This document shows positions 7,017 through 13,567 of a stretch of DNA of 25,886 bases, piece by piece; position 1 is the stretch's first letter, and every line of letters begins with the position of its first letter. Source of the DNA: Candidatus Nealsoniibacteriota bacterium (GTDB lineage: Bacteria; Patescibacteriota; Minisyncoccia; Minisyncoccales; PWPS01); NCBI GenBank assembly GCA_003554445.1, contig PWGJ01000031.1, positions 1 through 25,886 of the forward strand, read 5' to 3'. Under the pieces are notes generated by a model that was given only the letters and a program-made list of their open reading frames with translations, was not told the DNA's origin and did not search any database. Both the position numbers and the translations under genes were made by a program.

Positions 7017-7376
7017 TTAGGGCATTCCGGGAGCATTCATCTCTTCTTGAGACTCCCATCCTCCCAACAAATGATAATGAAGATGGAATATCTCCTGCCC
7101 GCCTCCTTCACCCACATTCACGGCAACCTTGTAACCTTCTTCCTTAACGTTTTTATTGGCGGCAACCTCTTTCATAACAGCCCACATATGACCCAAAAGC
7201 TCTTTATCCTCTTTGTTGATGTCATTAACGGTTGATATATGTTTCTTGGGAACCACCAAAACATGAACGGGAGCAAGCGGTCTTATATTCTCAAAAGCTA
7301 AAACCTTATCATCTTCATAGACAATTTCGGAATCCTCTTTTTTATTGACTATTTTACAAAATAAGCAATCTTTCAT
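7017..7376 (-). CDS. HIT-family nucleotide phosphoramidase (HinT-like)
   Basis: A 119-residue histidine-triad protein of the Hint/PKCI branch. CLFCKIV at the start (Cys4, Cys7) is the usual metal-binding-like opening. PVHVLVVPKKHI and the triad HLHYH (His98, His100, His102) form the nucleotide site. Family members hydrolyse adenosine phosphoramidates such as AMP bound to lysine, and can act on aminoacyl-adenylates. It overlaps the end of hisS by four bases, so it is translated with the histidyl-tRNA synthetase. That is a reasonable setting for clearing adenylates, but the link is inference. Confidence 0.92.
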   Translation of the reverse strand: MKDCLFCKIVNKKEDSEIVYEDDKVLAFENIRPLAPVHVLVVPKKHISTVNDINKEDKELLGHMWAVMKEVAANKNVKEEGYKVAVNVGEGGGQEIFHLHYHLLGGWESQEEMNAPGMP

Positions 7377-8629
7377 ATCCGTTTTTTTATTTCTTCTACT
7401 ATATTTTCCAGTGGAACGGTCTCTTGTTTGCCCGTTTTCATCTCTCTTATTATGATTTGATCTTTAATGCATTCTTGTTTTCCCAATATCAGTGTATATT
7501 TGGCGCCGAGTTTGTCCGCTCTGGACATTTGTGCCTTTAATGAATCTCTTCCCATAGATTCATAAACCGGAATTCCCGCTTCTCTGAAGTCTTCAAAGAT
7601 TTCAAAGGCCTTCTTTTTTGCAGAGCTTCCCAATTGAGCTAAAAATACTTTTTTGGAGCGATCATCAAGCTCTATTTCATTTTCTTCCATGAATTCGGCA
7701 ACTCGTTCAACTCCTACGGCCCCACCCAAAGCGGGAGTCTCTCTACCTCCCATAAGTTCAACTAATTTGTCATATCTGCCTCCCCCGCCCAAAGCCAATT
7801 CTCCATCTTCGGCGAAAAACTCAAAAACGGTATTGGTGTAATAATCAAGCCCTCTAACCAAGAAAGGGTCGAGTTCGTAGGGTATATCCATTTCATCCAA
7901 ATATTCCAACACGGATTGAAATTTCTTTTTACAGGACTTACACAGATTATCCACCATTTGCGGTGCATTTTGAACTATCTCTTTGCAAGTTTCATTTTTG
8001 CAATCCAAAATTCTCAGAGGATTGTCATTATATCTTTTTTGGCAGTGCTCGCAAAGATCATCTTTATCTTTTTTAAGAGCTTTTTTGAGATCCTTTATAT
8101 AATCAGGTCGACAATTGTCGTCTCCCAAACTATTAACTTTGGCAACAACTTCAAGATCCAGCCTTTTGAATATTTGGTAAAAAACCTGAATTAACTGACT
8201 GTCCAAGGCGGGAGAATTTTTCCCCAAAACCTCCAAGCCAAATTGATGAAACTGTCTGTATCTTCCTTTTTGAGGTCTTTCGTACCTGAAAAAGGGACCG
8301 AAGTAAAAAAACTTTACCGGTTGAGGTTTTTTATAAAAATCATTTTCAATATAGCTTCTAACTATCGAGGCCGTTCCTTCCGGCCTTAAGGCAAGTTTAT
8401 CTCCTCCTTTGGTTTCAAAAACATACATCTCTTTTTGAACGATGTCGGTTTGATCACCGACTGAACGCTCAAAAAGCTCCTTTTCTTCTATAATGGGAGT
8501 TTGAATGCGTTCGAAATTGTATTCTTGAGAAACTTCCCACGAAACTTTTTCAATTTTTTCAAAATATCTCTGTTTTTTACCGTATATGTCTTGCGTACCG
8601 GTCGGCTTTTGATATTCTTTTTTAGCCAT
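7373..8629 (-). CDS. hisS: Histidyl-tRNA synthetase
   Basis: A 418-residue class II synthetase that charges tRNA-His. Motif 2 is visible as FRYERPQKGRYRQFHQFGLE, the histidine-binding HisA segment as LVRGLDYYTNTVFEF, and motif 3 as ALGGAVGVERV. The insertion domain contains a cysteine-rich stretch (CEHCQKRY, CKNETC, CKSCKKKF) that may bind zinc. The C-terminal anticodon-binding domain spans about residues 325-418. The ATG lies three bases after the lepB stop, so lepB, hisS and the HIT gene form one operon. The upstream sequence AATAAATAAAAC has no SD. Confidence 0.96.
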   Translation of the reverse strand: MAKKEYQKPTGTQDIYGKKQRYFEKIEKVSWEVSQEYNFERIQTPIIEEKELFERSVGDQTDIVQKEMYVFETKGGDKLALRPEGTASIVRSYIENDFYKKPQPVKFFYFGPFFRYERPQKGRYRQFHQFGLEVLGKNSPALDSQLIQVFYQIFKRLDLEVVAKVNSLGDDNCRPDYIKDLKKALKKDKDDLCEHCQKRYNDNPLRILDCKNETCKEIVQNAPQMVDNLCKSCKKKFQSVLEYLDEMDIPYELDPFLVRGLDYYTNTVFEFFAEDGELALGGGGRYDKLVELMGGRETPALGGAVGVERVAEFMEENEIELDDRSKKVFLAQLGSSAKKKAFEIFEDFREAGIPVYESMGRDSLKAQMSRADKLGAKYTLILGKQECIKDQIIIREMKTGKQETVPLENIVEEIKKRI

Positions 8630-8632
8630 GTT

Positions 8633-9172
8633 TTATTTATTAAATTGAAAGGCGGTTAAATTTGCTAAAGTTGAAAAAGGAGAAAGTTGTAGTGATACGC
8701 GACCTATTATGCTTTCTCTGGGAAGAGTACCCCAACTTCTGGAGTCGAGTGAAGCCTCTCTATTGTCTCCAAGAACAAAATATTCATTATCTTCCAAGGT
8801 TTGACTGAATTCTCCGGGAGTTTCCGTCGGTAAATAATCCTCCTCATTTAATGTTCTCTTTATCCCGTTTTCTACATAAATAACACCATCTTCAAGGGTA
8901 ATTGTTTCACCGGGAAGGCCGATTACTCTTTTGATGAATCTTCTCTCCGGAGGTCTAGGAGAATTAAATACGATAACCTCACCACGTTCCGGCTCCCTGA
9001 AGCGATAAGAAAGTTGATCAACTATGAGATAATCTCCCTGATGATAGTTGGGTTCCATAGAAGATCCTCTGACCAGAAAAGGCTGAAATATAAAAGTTCT
9101 AATAGGGATCACTATCAGTGCTGCTAAAATAATCGTTTTTATTATTTCTGATGTAGTTGATAACCATTTCAT
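8633..9172 (-). CDS. lepB: Signal peptidase I
   Basis: A 179-residue membrane-bound serine protease that removes signal peptides after Sec export. One transmembrane segment (about 9-25) precedes the catalytic Ser38 in RGSSMEP. The general-base lysine is Lys81 in RRFIKRVIGLPGE, and the GDNREASLDSR motif (box E) is also present. I chose the ATG at 9172 rather than the in-frame TTG at 9190, because that TTG lies just upstream of and overlaps the -10 element. With the start predicted near 9174 the message would be leaderless. One likely client in this window is the secreted SipW-type protein at the left edge. Confidence 0.94.
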   Translation of the reverse strand: MKWLSTTSEIIKTIILAALIVIPIRTFIFQPFLVRGSSMEPNYHQGDYLIVDQLSYRFREPERGEVIVFNSPRPPERRFIKRVIGLPGETITLEDGVIYVENGIKRTLNEEDYLPTETPGEFSQTLEDNEYFVLGDNREASLDSRSWGTLPRESIIGRVSLQLSPFSTLANLTAFQFNK

Positions 9173-9180
9173 ACTTTTAT

Positions 9181-9209
9181 ATTGTAGCAAATTAAAGGGC
9201 CTTTTTCAA
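9181..9209 (-). promoter_or_regulatory. lepB promoter giving a leaderless mRNA
   Basis: TTGAAA (9209-9204), a 17-base spacer and TACAAT (9186-9181). The ATG begins nine bases beyond the -10, so the transcript should begin at or next to the start codon. Confidence 0.7.
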
Positions 9210-9210
9210 G

Positions 9211-9238
9211 TAAAAAAGCCGACTTTTTACAGCCGGTT
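9211..9238 (-). terminator. Terminator after the GGDEF gene
   Basis: On the minus strand AACCGGCT pairs imperfectly (one bulge, one G-U) with AGTCGGCTT and runs into a stretch of T residues. It lies eight bases past the GGDEF stop. Confidence 0.6.
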
Positions 9239-9245
9239 ATAACTC

Positions 9246-9926
9246 TTACTCTTCAAAAAGAAGATAACCCTCCTCTTCTAAATTTTGAACTATTATTTCC
9301 GCCTTATCAAATCCGGTTTCATTTGCAATTATCTCTTTGACTTTCTTTCTTTCAGGAAAATCTTTATCATTTTTTTTATAATTTTTATCCTCGTACATTC
9401 TTTGGTCAGCAAAAGAAATCGCTTTTGAAATATCATCTTCAATTTTAGAAAATCCTCCACTAACACCGAATTCTTTCGCTCTCTTCTTGATCTCTTCCTC
9501 GGGAAAATATTTTACGCTCTCTTTAAGTGAGATGTAATCCTTTCTTCTGGTTATGTCAATCTGATCAGTCTTTAATTTAATTCTGCTTATAAAGCTCTTT
9601 GCCTCCTTATCGGAAGCATTAAAAAGTATAACGATAAATTCATCCCCGCCCCACCTGATAAGTATATCTCTATTCCTGACTTCTCTTTTAAGTAAGTCGG
9701 CAAATTCTTTTAAGAATATATCTCCGAACTGATGTCCCAGGGAGTCATTTATCTTCTTAAAGTTATCCAAATCAAGAAAAACTACGGAAGCAACTTCACC
9801 GTTAACCTTTATAGCTTTAAATTTTTTGAGTCCGGATCTATCAGATAAATTGGTTAATGGATCCTTGGTCGTTAAAAAGAAAGCGGATAAACGATAATAA
9901 AGTTCTTTTATTTTTTTAATGATCAC
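9246..9926 (-). CDS. GGDEF-domain protein, probable diguanylate cyclase
   Basis: A 226-residue single-domain GGDEF protein expected to make cyclic di-GMP from two GTP. The substrate and metal segment FLDLDNFKKINDSLGHQFGD, the active-site loop RWGGDEF (GGDEF at 93-97) and the inhibitory-site motif RNRD (84-87), five residues upstream, are all intact. It should therefore be active and feedback-inhibited. There is no sensor domain; the N-terminus is a short amphipathic helix. A roughly 30-residue charged insertion follows the active site and a 40-residue extension ends the protein. I prefer the GTG at 9926, eight bases from AAAGGAGG, over the GTG at 9935, which overlaps that SD. This strong SD is unusual here. 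No receptor or phosphodiesterase is visible in the window. Confidence 0.9.
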   Translation of the reverse strand: MIIKKIKELYYRLSAFFLTTKDPLTNLSDRSGLKKFKAIKVNGEVASVVFLDLDNFKKINDSLGHQFGDIFLKEFADLLKREVRNRDILIRWGGDEFIVILFNASDKEAKSFISRIKLKTDQIDITRRKDYISLKESVKYFPEEEIKKRAKEFGVSGGFSKIEDDISKAISFADQRMYEDKNYKKNDKDFPERKKVKEIIANETGFDKAEIIVQNLEEEGYLLFEE

Positions 9927-9951
9927 TTTGATCACCTCCTTTAGTCTTATT

Positions 9952-9980
9952 ATTATACCATATTATAAAGTATTTGTCAC
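9952..9980 (-). promoter_or_regulatory. GGDEF-gene promoter
   Basis: GTGACA (9980-9975), a 17-base spacer and TATAAT (9957-9952). The -35 occupies the same base pairs as the pth -35 on the other strand. Confidence 0.7.
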
Positions 9981-10002
9981 CTTTTAAATAATATACTATT
10001 AT
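9974..10002 (+). promoter_or_regulatory. pth promoter giving a leaderless mRNA
   Basis: TTGTCA (9974-9979), a 17-base spacer and TATTAT (9997-10002). The pth ATG is at 10010, seven bases past the -10, so the transcript should start at or within a base or two of the start codon. Confidence 0.7.
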
Positions 10003-10009
10003 AAAAGAA

Positions 10010-10552
10010 ATGAGATTAATTGTCGGATTAGGAAATCCGGGTAAAAAATATATAAAAACTCGTCACAATATAGGTTTTAGAATTTTGGATAAAATCAGGA
10101 TAGAGAATAACTTTCCCGATTTTAAATTGGATAAAAAATTCAACGCCCTTTTATCCAAAAAAAATGGGGTTTTTTTACTAAAGCCGCAAACTTTTATGAA
10201 TAAATCCGGAATTTCGGTGTCCAACTTTATTCGTTATTATAATGTAGAGCCAAGCAAATTAATCGTAATTCACGACGATGCCGATTTTAAACTGGGAAAA
10301 GTAAAAATAGATAAAAACAGAAGTTCCGGGGGACACAAAGGGGTTCAGTCGGTAATAAACCATTTATCCACGAAAGAGTTTTGGAGATTAAGGTTCGGAA
10401 TCGGAAAAGAAGAAAAGAAAGCTGGCGATATAGCACTTGAAAAGTTCAGTAAAAAAGAAGATGAAAAAGTTGAAAGATTAATACAAAAGGTAATAAATGA
10501 AATTGATCGAGGATTGGAAAAGGGTTTTACAAAAAAAGGACTGAGTATTTAA
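10010..10552 (+). CDS. pth: Peptidyl-tRNA hydrolase
   Basis: A 180-residue enzyme that frees tRNA from peptidyl-tRNA dropped by ribosomes. Signature segments are MRLIVGLGNPGKKYIKTRHN with the catalytic histidine just before NIGF, LLKPQTFMNKSG, VIHDDADFKLGKVKI and SSGGHKGVQSV, all in the usual order. The length is typical. It is transcribed alone, divergently from the GGDEF gene, and is probably leaderless. Its last codons form one arm of the terminator hairpin that ends the converging RNA2 transcript. No plus-strand terminator follows directly. Confidence 0.96.
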   Translation: MRLIVGLGNPGKKYIKTRHNIGFRILDKIRIENNFPDFKLDKKFNALLSKKNGVFLLKPQTFMNKSGISVSNFIRYYNVEPSKLIVIHDDADFKLGKVKIDKNRSSGGHKGVQSVINHLSTKEFWRLRFGIGKEEKKAGDIALEKFSKKEDEKVERLIQKVINEIDRGLEKGFTKKGLSI

Positions 10553-10559
10553 CTCAGTC
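10531..10559 (-). terminator. Strong terminator of the RNA2 transcript
   Basis: On the minus strand GACTGAGT (10559-10552) pairs perfectly with ACTCAGTC (10546-10539) across a 5-nt loop. It is followed by C and seven T residues. The plus-strand side has no T-run, so it serves the minus-strand transcript. Confidence 0.85.
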
Positions 10560-10565
10560 AAAAGA

Positions 10566-10643
10566 CTATCTCCAACTTTTGGTACCTCCGTAAAGGAAGT
10601 ACTCGATTACAATATTTTTCAAAAAACTTATAATCTTTTTCAC
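10566..10643 (-). CDS. 25-residue peptide downstream of structured RNA2
   Basis: A 26-codon frame from GTG 10643 to TAG 10566. The peptide begins MKKIISFLKNIVIEYF, a short amphipathic, mostly hydrophobic helix with N-terminal lysines, and ends YGGTKSWR. GAGAGGGGG ends eight bases before the GTG, and AAGGAG lies slightly further up, partly inside the long closing helix of RNA2. Translation could therefore depend on whether that helix is open. The frame fills the space between the RNA2 fold and the terminator. It may be a membrane-active or regulatory peptide, a type I toxin, or just a leader peptide. I do not recognise it. Conservation of the frame in relatives would settle whether it is translated. 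Confidence 0.5.
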   Translation of the reverse strand: MKKIISFLKNIVIEYFLYGGTKSWR

Positions 10644-10658
10644 TTTTTTAACCCCCTC

Positions 10659-10857
10659 TCCTTAAGTTTATCTACGAATCTCCGTCCGAAAACCCGAAAT
10701 CGAGCTCCGAGCGGAGTACTTACCCAAAGGGCAAGCAGGTTCCAGAACAAAAATTAAATGAAAGGAGGGATATAAGGAGGATTCTTGTTCTTTTTTTCTT
10801 CCCCGTATTCTCAAAGAGAATTCGGTGAAGTGAACCCTTCGTAGATAAACTTAAAGA
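10659..10857 (-). ncRNA. RNA2: large structured RNA or leader with tandem anti-SD loop
   Basis: On the minus strand 10857-10838 pairs with 10678-10659 in a 20-bp closing helix containing one G-U. Inside are a hairpin at 10830-10798 (13 bp, two purine mismatches, UUU loop); a hairpin with stem 10791-10781/10754-10744 whose 26-nt loop holds CCTCCTT and CCCTCCTTT; a 9-bp hairpin at 10737-10717; and CTCC-GGAG at 10716-10705. GGTTC (10836-10832) can pair with GAACC (10742-10738) to enclose the first two. A consensus promoter lies before it and a 25-codon ORF and terminator after it, giving a transcript of about 334 nt. I see none of the core motifs of RNase P RNA, tmRNA or SRP RNA. It may be a cis-regulatory leader, a trans-acting RNA, or both. 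Confidence 0.65.
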
Positions 10858-10870
10858 TCAAGGTGATTGT

Positions 10871-10898
10871 ATTATATTATATATTTTTTATTTGTCAA
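10871..10898 (-). promoter_or_regulatory. Perfect sigma70-type promoter for RNA2
   Basis: TTGACA (10898-10893), a 16-base spacer and TATAAT (10876-10871), both exact, with the same architecture as the RNA1 promoter. The predicted start is near 10864. Confidence 0.88.
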
Positions 10899-10901
10899 GG
10901 G

Positions 10902-10944
10902 CGGTAAAGAACCGGTAAAGTAAGTTGATTTACCGCTTTACCGG
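10902..10944. promoter_or_regulatory. Four-site GGTAAA repeat cluster (possible operator)
   Basis: CGGTAAAG occurs at 10902-10909 and 10913-10920, 11 bp apart. The inverted form occurs as TTTACCG at 10929-10935 and CTTTACCGG at 10936-10944. The cluster lies just upstream of the RNA2 -35 and also upstream of topA. It could bind a regulator of either, or fold as a hairpin in RNA. Confidence 0.55.
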
Positions 10945-10970
10945 AAAAACAAGGGTTTCTCGAATCTTAG

Positions 10971-10999
10971 TTTACAACAACTGATTTTAATGATAGCAT
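10971..10999 (+). promoter_or_regulatory. Possible topA promoter
   Basis: TTTACA (10971-10976), a 17-base spacer and TAGCAT (10994-10999), a moderate match. It would give a leader of about 33 nt without an SD. Confidence 0.35.
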
Positions 11000-11038
11000 T
11001 TTTAAGCTAACTTGATTTTTAACAGCAAAAAAAAAGAT

Positions 11039-13189
11039 ATGAAATTAATTCTAGTCGAGTCGCCTACCAAATCCAAGACACTAACCAGATTTTTGGGAAA
11101 AGATTATAAGGTTCTTTCTACCAAAGGTCATATCAGAGATCTTCCTCAAAAAAAATTGGGGGTGGATACCGATAACAATTTTAAACCCAAATACGTAACT
11201 CCTAAAAGACAAAAGAAAACGATTAAAAAATTAAAGGAGGAGCTTTCCGATGCGGAAAAAGTGATTTTAAGTACTGACCCGGACAGAGAAGGAGAAGCTA
11301 TCTCTTGGCATCTCAAAGAAGCTTTAAGCATTGAAGACTATGAGAGAGTTTCTTTTCACGAAATAACTAAGGAGGCAATACTTAACGCTTTGGATAATCC
11401 CAGAAAAATAGACCAAAACCTGGTAAATGCTCAACAAGCCAGAAGAGTTCTGGACAGATTGGTTGGATATAAGTTATCCCCTCTTTTATGGAAAAAAATA
11501 TACAGAGATTTTTCATTGTCCGCCGGAAGAGTGCAATCGGTAGCCCTCAGACTGGTAGCTGAAAGAGAAAAAGAAATAAGAGCCTTTGATCCGGTAACTT
11601 ATTGGCTGATTTACGCGCATCTTAAAAAAGAAGATCCCTTCCGGGCAAGGCTCATAAAAATTGACGGAGAAAAAATTTCCAAACCCGGAATTACCGAAAA
11701 AGAAATATTTGAAAATATTAAAAAAGATCTAGAAAATGATGTCGCTTATAAAATAGACGACATAAGAAAATCAGAGAAAAAGAGAAGTCCTTATCCGCCA
11801 TACACTACCAGTAGTCTTCAGCAAGGCGCTTCAATAAGACTGAATTATTCTTCCAAATATACGATGAGGTTGGCTCAAACCCTTTACGAAAAAGGTCTTA
11901 TCACCTATCACAGAACCGATTCTTTTAATTTATCCAAATCATCCAAAGCGACAGCTAAAAAGATAATAACGGACAAGTGGGGTGATAAGTATTACAAGTC
12001 GAGAAACTTCAAGTCGAAGGGAAGAACTCAAGAAGCACACGAAGCAATTCGACCGACCAACCCTCAAAAAGAATCGATAAAAGGAAAAAAACAGGAAAAG
12101 AAGATTTATGATTTAATTAGAAGAAGATTTTTAGCTTCACAAATGTCCTCGGCAGTAATCGAAAGAAAAAAAGTGGATGTTAAAGCCGGTAAATATCTAC
12201 TTAGAGCATCAGGTCAAAAGATTGTTTTTGACGGATTTATGAAAGCTTACCCGATAAAGATGAAGGAGCAATCTCTTCCCGAATTATCTACCGGAGATTC
12301 TTTGGATCTGGAAAAGCTGGAAACTCAAGAAAAAGAAACCTCTCCCCCGGCAAGATACAGTGAAGCTTCATTAATTAAAGAGTTGGAAAAAAATGATATC
12401 GGAAGACCTTCAACTTACGCACCTACATTAGCAACAATTCAGAGCAGAAATTATGTTGAAAAAATAAAGAAAAAGTTGCATGCGACCGACATAGGTATAG
12501 TGGTGAGCAATTTACTGATAAATCACTTTCCGGACATCGTCGATATGGATTTCACCGCCAAAATGGAAAAAAAGCTGGATAAAGTAGCTGAAGGAAAAGA
12601 GGATTGGCAAAAAATGATAAAGGATTTTTACGAACCTTTCATTGAAAAAGTAAAAGAAAAGGAAGAATCTCTCGACAAGCAGAATGTATTAAAAGAGACG
12701 GACGAAGATTGTCCGGATTGTAAAAAAGGTAAACTGGTTATAAAGCTGGGAAGAAACGGAAAGTTCAAAGCTTGCAGCAACTTTCCCGATTGTGAATATA
12801 CCGAACCGATGGAAGAAGAAAAAGAGGAAGTTAAAAAGATGAAAAAAGAATTCGGTCCGAAAACCTGTAGTGAATGCGGCTCGGATATGAACTTAAAACA
12901 AGGAAGGTACGGAATGTTTTGGGGCTGTAGTAATTACCCGGATTGTAAAAATACGGAAAGACTTGAAAAAGAAACGGGAATAAAATGTCCAAAGTGCGAC
13001 GAGGGTATCATAGTTAAAAAGGCGACCAGAAAAGGAAAGATATTTTGGGGGTGCAACAATTATCCAAAGTGTAAATTTGGAACCAATTACAAACCGACGG
13101 GTGAAAGATGTCCCGAGTGCGACTCTATAGTTATAGAAAAGAAAGGAGAGAAAGTGTGTCTGGATAAAAAATGTGAGTATAAAAAATAG
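11039..13189 (+). CDS. topA: DNA topoisomerase I
   Basis: A 716-residue type IA topoisomerase that relaxes negative supercoils. It opens with MKLILVESPTKSKTLTRFLG, the start of the Toprim domain; the acidic triad is in STDPDREGEA. The catalytic tyrosine is Tyr290 in GLITYHRTDSF. The C-terminus carries zinc-ribbon repeats of the topA type: CPDC/CSNFPDC, CSEC/CSNYPDC, CPKC/CNNYPKC, and a last shortened CPEC/CLDKKC. I chose the ATG at 11039 because it gives the canonical first residues; an in-frame TTG at 11012 would add nine unlikely residues. There is no SD. It is a single-gene unit ended by the terminator at 13221. Confidence 0.96.
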   Translation: MKLILVESPTKSKTLTRFLGKDYKVLSTKGHIRDLPQKKLGVDTDNNFKPKYVTPKRQKKTIKKLKEELSDAEKVILSTDPDREGEAISWHLKEALSIEDYERVSFHEITKEAILNALDNPRKIDQNLVNAQQARRVLDRLVGYKLSPLLWKKIYRDFSLSAGRVQSVALRLVAEREKEIRAFDPVTYWLIYAHLKKEDPFRARLIKIDGEKISKPGITEKEIFENIKKDLENDVAYKIDDIRKSEKKRSPYPPYTTSSLQQGASIRLNYSSKYTMRLAQTLYEKGLITYHRTDSFNLSKSSKATAKKIITDKWGDKYYKSRNFKSKGRTQEAHEAIRPTNPQKESIKGKKQEKKIYDLIRRRFLASQMSSAVIERKKVDVKAGKYLLRASGQKIVFDGFMKAYPIKMKEQSLPELSTGDSLDLEKLETQEKETSPPARYSEASLIKELEKNDIGRPSTYAPTLATIQSRNYVEKIKKKLHATDIGIVVSNLLINHFPDIVDMDFTAKMEKKLDKVAEGKEDWQKMIKDFYEPFIEKVKEKEESLDKQNVLKETDEDCPDCKKGKLVIKLGRNGKFKACSNFPDCEYTEPMEEEKEEVKKMKKEFGPKTCSECGSDMNLKQGRYGMFWGCSNYPDCKNTERLEKETGIKCPKCDEGIIVKKATRKGKIFWGCNNYPKCKFGTNYKPTGERCPECDSIVIEKKGEKVCLDKKCEYKK

Positions 13190-13220
13190 CAACTCCCAAC
13201 CTTAAATAACTGAATTTTAA

Positions 13221-13243
13221 ACCGCCCTCCGGGGCGGTTTTTA
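13221..13243 (+). terminator. topA terminator
   Basis: ACCGCCC, loop TCCG and GGGCGGT followed by a run of T residues; a clear plus-strand intrinsic terminator. Confidence 0.9.
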
Positions 13244-13246
13244 AGC

Positions 13247-13275
13247 ATTACATAAATTCATTTTTATGTTATAAT
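13247..13275 (+). promoter_or_regulatory. Promoter of the two-gene unit at 13308-14239
   Basis: ATTACA (13247-13252), a 17-base spacer and TATAAT (13270-13275). The transcription start is expected near 13282, giving a leader of about 26 nt without an SD. Confidence 0.6.
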
Positions 13276-13307
13276 CACAGAAGTTAGAAAATAAATTGAT
13301 AAACTTC

Positions 13308-13556
13308 ATGACGGACATCGATAAAAAGCTTGCCGAATTTCAAAAGGAAATCGACCAAGATCTTAAAAAACAAGCGGAGGAGCTGCTAAAAGCTCTGGAG
13401 TTCGGCCAAAAGGCCGGTTTTTGGGATAATATTTCAAAAAGCAAAAGAATGAGCATGGTTGATAAGCTAAATCAACTGTGTCCCGACGAATATCTTTCAA
13501 AAAAAGATCGAGATAAATGGAACGATCTTTTAGTAAGTCTATTGAGAAATAATTAA
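13308..13556 (+). CDS. Small helical hypothetical protein
   Basis: An 82-residue soluble protein of unknown function. It starts MTDIDKKLAEFQKEIDQDLK, a charged helix, and continues with helical segments around FGQKAGFWDNISKSKRMSMV. It has no signal peptide, membrane segment or metal motif. I prefer the ATG at 13308 over a TTG at 13296, because the ATG is closer to the predicted transcription start and in the usual style of this genome. The next gene begins 11 bases downstream on the same strand, so the two probably form an operon. I do not recognise a family. Confidence 0.7.
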   Translation: MTDIDKKLAEFQKEIDQDLKKQAEELLKALEFGQKAGFWDNISKSKRMSMVDKLNQLCPDEYLSKKDRDKWNDLLVSLLRNN

Positions 13557-13567
13557 AATAAAATTTT

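Noticed and set aside
9172..9190. TTG start for lepB giving six more residues
   Set aside because: The TTG lies just upstream of and overlaps the predicted -10 element, so it would not be transcribed; the ATG at 9172 gives the usual N-terminus.
10606..10857. Plus-strand reading of the RNA2 element, with a possible promoter ATTACA-17-TATAAT at 10606-10634
   Set aside because: The minus-strand promoter is exact, and only the minus strand has a terminator with a T-run after the fold. The TATAAT here also falls inside AT-rich codons of the small frame. Antisense transcription remains possible.
10659..10857. RNase P RNA, tmRNA or SRP RNA
   Set aside because: The conserved cores I would expect (such as GAGGAAAGTCC of RNase P, the tRNA-like CCA end of tmRNA, or the SRP apical GGAAG region) are not visible on either strand.
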